From Siniperca chuatsi (lineage: Eukaryota; Chordata; Actinopteri; Centrarchiformes; Sinipercidae): a stretch of 64,000 bases of DNA. Positions 53,613 to 64,000 of the stretch are shown here, piece after piece. The position numbers and the translations under genes were made by a program. Every line of letters begins with the position of its first letter. Position 1 is the stretch's first letter. Where the stretch lies: the NCBI RefSeq assembly GCF_020085105.1, contig NC_058043.1, positions 18,344,167 through 18,408,166 of the forward strand. The letters are read 5' to 3'. Below the pieces are notes generated by a model that saw only the letters and a program-made list of their open reading frames with translations, had not been told where the DNA came from and did no database searches.

Positions 53613-56549
53613 GATCCTTATACTGATCCTTGTCCACAGCATTTATATCTTATATCAGTACATATATCTTTGTATAGTAAATAATACCTGATATCAGATC
53701 TACTATTTCTGCTGCCAAAACCTTGTCCTATTTTTAAAGGAGAATTTTCCCCACAGTGTTTCAGCTACCAATGTTTCATCTTAATTTGCTTCAAACTCAG
53801 AGGACTAAAGAACAAGCTTTCTAAAAATAAGAGCTTCTGACTGAATTAGTGTGCTTTCACCCAACTATTTCCAAGGATGTCATGCATTGTCTTTGTTACT
53901 GAACATAATGATTGTAGGAGCCACAACTCTGTCCAATCAGGTCTGCTGTTTCAAGCCCATCGTGTATTGTTCTTGAATGGCTTCGCCCAGCCTCCTCGTG
54001 ATTTGTAGACTATCTGAGTGGTAGTGTGGTTCTGTGCAGTGATTTGTCCCACGAGAGGGGCCCTGCCTCTGCCATTGCTATCGTCAGCAACTCTGCTACA
54101 ACTGTGCATGAATACAGGATACTGGCATTTGCTGAATTCAAGGTGGCGTCTTTTCAATTAGAGCCCAGTGAAATACCTTTTCAGCCTCTCGAGTGGCCTG
54201 GCGAACTACAGCCAAGGGGGCCCCGGCAGTATAATGATGCCTGGCACAATAGTACCACTGTTCTCCAACCCGTTCCCAGGAAACCGCACAACATGTGCCA
54301 TTGTGCACTGTGCTTTGCTGCCCAACCACGTTGCCTGGCTTTAGCCAGAGACACCGAGAAGCCTGGCTGTGCAGTGAAGCTCACAGCAACGTGGTTGGTA
54401 CGACAGGTTCAGAGGACTTCTAGATGAAGATCAGGGTTTATTCACCTCACACTGCGTTTGATGTGTTAAATTAATATTACAAAAAGCTACATTTAAAAGG
54501 ATGGGCTGTGAAGCGGAAGAAGCCTGAGGGAAAAGGACAGCTGAGTGGTTGCCAGGAATGGTAGTACAGAAAACCCTCAGCATTGTTGCTATGTTGAACC
54601 CTCCTCAGTAAAAGAGGAAACCAAGAGAAAAGTGACAAGCAGAAAAATGGAGGCACAAAGACGACTAGAACTGGTTTGTAGCTGGTCCTAGCTGGTTCTT
54701 CTCTATTTATGCTGCTCCTTAATGCTGGGGATCCAAACGTTTGTGTTCCTCCTCTATGGCCCCCAACGTGCTCTCCATTATAGCCTCCACTGCTGTTTAT
54801 GCAGCAGAGTAAAGGAGATCATTCAGGGCCAGCCAGATAGGGGGCTTTGGTCAACAGCATCCAGGAGATACATGTCACGGGGCCTTTCTGGGCCCCACAA
54901 GCCAGCTGGTCAGCTAAGAAACCACAGCAGGATACCCAGGAAATAGAAGCCTGACGCAAAGCCCAGTGTACCACAGTTAACTGAAAGCTCTGTTTCCTCT
55001 GAGCGTAGACCTGTCAGTTGATGTGTCAATTATTCGTGGGATTTGCCAAAACATCCATTTATTGTCAACTCTATATTTGACTAACATAGTAGGAGTTGGT
55101 GTTTTTGCTTTATGCTATTTTAATCTAAATCCCCAAAGTTTTGTGACATGTTCTAATTGGGGACAGTTTGGTCAGAATCTTCATTTGTCAACAGTCCCAA
55201 TTAAGGCACAACTATGTAATTTAGTCACTTAATTACTTTAATATGTGAGCAAGGAATTTTGTGTTGTTGCTCCATCTTGGCATCTCTGTTGTCATCCCTT
55301 CTGTCAGCATTCATTAGGAGTTCAGTGACATTGCTGTTGGGCCTTAAGGAAGATACAGACTCACTTGAATGCCCTTAGGGTGGCCTCCTTTATCTTCCCA
55401 CGTGTCTCTTATTGTTGGAAACCAGGAATTAAATCATAGCTAGTGCCATTGCACTTGTCTGTCAATTTCTGACTGAGTTGGATTATTCAAGAAAGGCAAA
55501 TGTTATCTCCAGTCTCAAGCAACACTTACATCCTATCCTGTGAAAACCATGTATGTCCAAAATATCAACTTTTCACAAGCTAAGAAAAACAGCCCTGTTT
55601 TCAGCTTTGTGACAATGCATTTTTCACACAGTCAGGTTTAATACAGAGAATAAAGACCCTGCACACCCGCACAGGTGTTTTCACGTATTCTGGTTGATTA
55701 GACCTCTGCTCAGGTTGACGGTGGGAAGAGCTATGCTGGGTATTACGTGAGGTTATTGGACTCCATGTGCCAATAAGATTGATAAAGCTGTACCCTAGCA
55801 GGTACAACAATCAGGAGAGTCAGGGAGATATCAATTAAAGTCTGTACGCATCCAAACAGTCCCAGAGAAGAGGTCTAATCATCCAACTGAAATCACCTGG
55901 GCTGTTTTTCTTAGATCACGAAAAGTTGATGTTTTGGAGATTCACGTTTCAGATTTCACAGGACAGTGTAATGTGACGATACATTCTAACCACTTTTTTC
56001 ATGAGATTTGTTTTAAGGAAAGGTCATAAAATATAACCAATATGCGAAGTCCTGGTCAGTTACTATTGTCATTGTATTTTATCATTTGAGAGAGAAATTC
56101 TGGTTTTCTGAAATTCTGGTTGTTGATTGAAAACAACATTTCTAAAAAGACCCAAAAGACTAAATAAACACAGAAAATATACTTCCTCAGAGCCTTCTCC
56201 AAGGTGGGGCAAGAAGGTAGTCGTCATTGTAAGGGAGAAGGAATCATAAAATTTTAAGGCAAAAGTAATGGTACACAAAAAATGATAATATGAGTTGCTT
56301 AAAATTCATCCATTAATGAATTTCACTGTTCTGTTTTTAGAAAATACAGTCATCATTACATGAATCATGAAATGAGATGGCCTAGTGGTTGAGAAGAGTG
56401 TGATTATTCTTATACATTCCTGTGATTTACCTGTGTCAGGAAAATGCATTAAAAAAGGACAATGGACTTCCCAGTCACTTTATAAACTAAGAAAATGCCT
56501 GTTTCATTGCTAAATATTATGCTAATTGCACATATCTTTTCTTCCACAG
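53613..56549. other. slc38a3 candidate intron, right end
   Basis: No gene is recognised. The segment 54170-54420 is more GC-rich than its surroundings and open in one plus frame (54026-54427), but the protein shows no family I know. The region ends with the polypyrimidine acceptor TCTTTTCTTCCACAG of the first coding exon of slc38a3. Confidence 0.45.
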
Positions 56550-62899
<6,350 letters not shown>

Positions 62900-63398
62900 T
62901 AGGGGTGTAATAAGATCTTAAAACGTGACAATATTACTTGTTGAGCTGAAAAGCTGTCTCGCAGAGTAGCTGCAGCCAGCGTGACGTCAGAGTCTGACGA
63001 TATTAGCGCTGAAGATGCCCCTGCCACTTTTAAATCGTTTGTGTGGCAGCATTTTGGATCCCTAGTGGGAATAATAAACGGCAACAGAGTGACGAACAAG
63101 ACCCGAAGAATATGTAAGAACTGGAAGAAAACATTGCCAAACACCGCGGCAAACACGAGAACGATGCAAAGACACCTACAGAGCCACCACAGCTCTATAC
63201 TAAAATCAACTGTGCCTGTGAAGAAAGTTTAAGTTAAGTCATGCCACGGCAATAACGAGAGACATCATCATATTAGTCTGTTTTTCCAGTCTTATATGTC
63301 ATCATTGAAGTTTTATAAGTAATGTTAAACTATCGTCTCGTGAACCCAATATCGTGTATCGTCTTGTCTCTTTAGCTGAGTGTATTGTCACACCCCTA
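62900..63398 (+). mobile_element. hAT-type transposon remnant encoding a BED zinc finger
   Basis: Left end TAGGGGTGTAATAAG and right end ATTGTCACACCCCTA are imperfect inverted repeats of the hAT class. Inside, the plus frame 62981-63232 encodes 83 residues with a BED-finger pattern: FVWQHFGSLV, then CKNWKK and NTRTMQRHLQSHH. BED fingers are the DNA-binding N-terminus of hAT transposases. The second cysteine of the usual C-x2-C pair is changed (CKNW), and the catalytic region is missing, so the copy is dead. No clean 8-bp target duplication was found. Confidence 0.7.
62981..63232 (+). pseudogene. hAT transposase N-terminal (BED finger) fragment
   Basis: 83 codons beginning MTSESDDISAEDAPATFKSF. 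The motif order, aromatic W/F pair, a single Cys at CKNW and the final H-x4-H-like HLQSHH, fits a decayed BED zinc finger. The RNase H-like catalytic domain and the C-terminal dimerisation region of hAT transposases are absent. Confidence 0.6.
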
Positions 63399-64000
63399 CT
63401 AATCTAACAGATAGAGGTTTGATTTATTTTTTTTTATTTTTTTTTGGTGTTTCATGTGCACATTCAGGAAGACTAAAGCAGATTTAGGCCAAGTTATGAG
63501 CTCTTTGGTGTATATTTAATATGTTTGTGAATGTGGCCCCAGGTTTCTAAGCTCAGGCAACTCCGGATGGTTGGGTATGTTTGAAAAATTAAAACTTGCT
63601 CTTATTGTCCTCTGGAATGATTTTTAATGAGAGCAACAATAGAATATGATTTGGGAATGGATTACAATTATTCCAGGAACCAAATAGAGAAATCTAATAA
63701 TCAAATAGAAAAGATAGAAGCTTATCACTGCAGCAGAATGCCTGAAGGGGACTAACATGTAAAAACAGTGATTATGAGTGAGGGGAGAGAGAATGATCGC
63801 AAGCGCTGTCCCTCTTGAGGTGACACCTCAGCACTGCAAACGTGAAGTGAAAAAACTGAAACTGTCCATCTGGTGTGTGTGTGTGTGTATGTGTGTGAGA
63901 GATTGCTTACTGTGGCAGAGGGGCTGACAGGGCAGCCTCCTTGGCTCAGCTTGAGTAACAATCCAGGGTAAAGAAGAGCCTCAGGGACTCTACCACCACA
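63399..64000. other. slc38a3 intron at the right window edge
   Basis: A T-rich run at 63423-63450 and a (GT)n run near 63872-63898. No exon is recognised. Confidence 0.5.

Noticed and set aside
54026..54427. 133-codon plus-strand open frame in a GC-richer block
   Set aside because: No domain recognised; open in several frames, as expected from composition. Could be an unclassified repeat.

Overview
This is vertebrate nuclear DNA, almost certainly from a ray-finned (teleost) fish and probably a percomorph. Genes are split into short exons with GT-AG introns. The protein-coding parts match USP4, EMC3, RBM5 and SLC38A3 closely. The spaces between are packed with fish-type repeats: Tc1-like elements, an L1/Tx1-like LINE, hAT-like and TTAA-flanked miniature elements, a tRNA-derived SINE and AT/AC/GA microsatellites. 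No prokaryotic, organellar or viral operon is present.

Layout. 1-13242 (minus): 5' part of usp4, nine coding exons from the start codon to the catalytic cysteine box and beyond, running off the left edge. Its largest intron (400-9570) holds a three-layer nest: a short terminal-repeat element (681-8228) interrupted by a DD38E Tc1-like transposon (806-8197), itself interrupted by a 5.8-kb L1/Tx1-like LINE (1795-7637). 14309-16556 (minus): complete emc3, 8 coding exons, 261 codons. About 16557-18823: head-to-head promoter region of emc3 and rbm5. 18824-27021 (plus): complete rbm5, 24 coding exons summing to 815 codons plus stop. 27300-56550: about 29 kb without a recognisable protein gene, with a CpG-rich GC-rich block near 36960-37860 that may be the distal first exon of the next gene. 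56550-58543 (plus): the first four coding exons of slc38a3, including a 33-nt exon; the rest lies right of the window. 58544-64000: its intron, with a hAT remnant encoding a BED-type zinc finger.

How the genes relate. They are ordinary cellular genes and not a functional operon: usp4 is a deubiquitinase, emc3 the insertase core of the ER membrane protein complex, rbm5 a splicing regulator, and slc38a3 a sodium-coupled glutamine transporter. USP4, RBM5 and SLC38A3 are close together in the human genome (3p21.31) while EMC3 is elsewhere on 3p, so the order reflects ancestral linkage.

I did not find a convincing undescribed biological system. The most interesting items are the nested transposon stack with the LINE inside the DD38E transposase gene, an apparently altered RanBP2 zinc finger in rbm5, a GC-AG intron and a microsatellite-filled 181-bp intron in usp4, the 33-nt exon in slc38a3, shared palindromic motifs just inside all three 5' gene ends, and several well-bounded miniature transposons. 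Exon borders were placed by reading splice sites and frame by eye; they have not been checked against transcripts.
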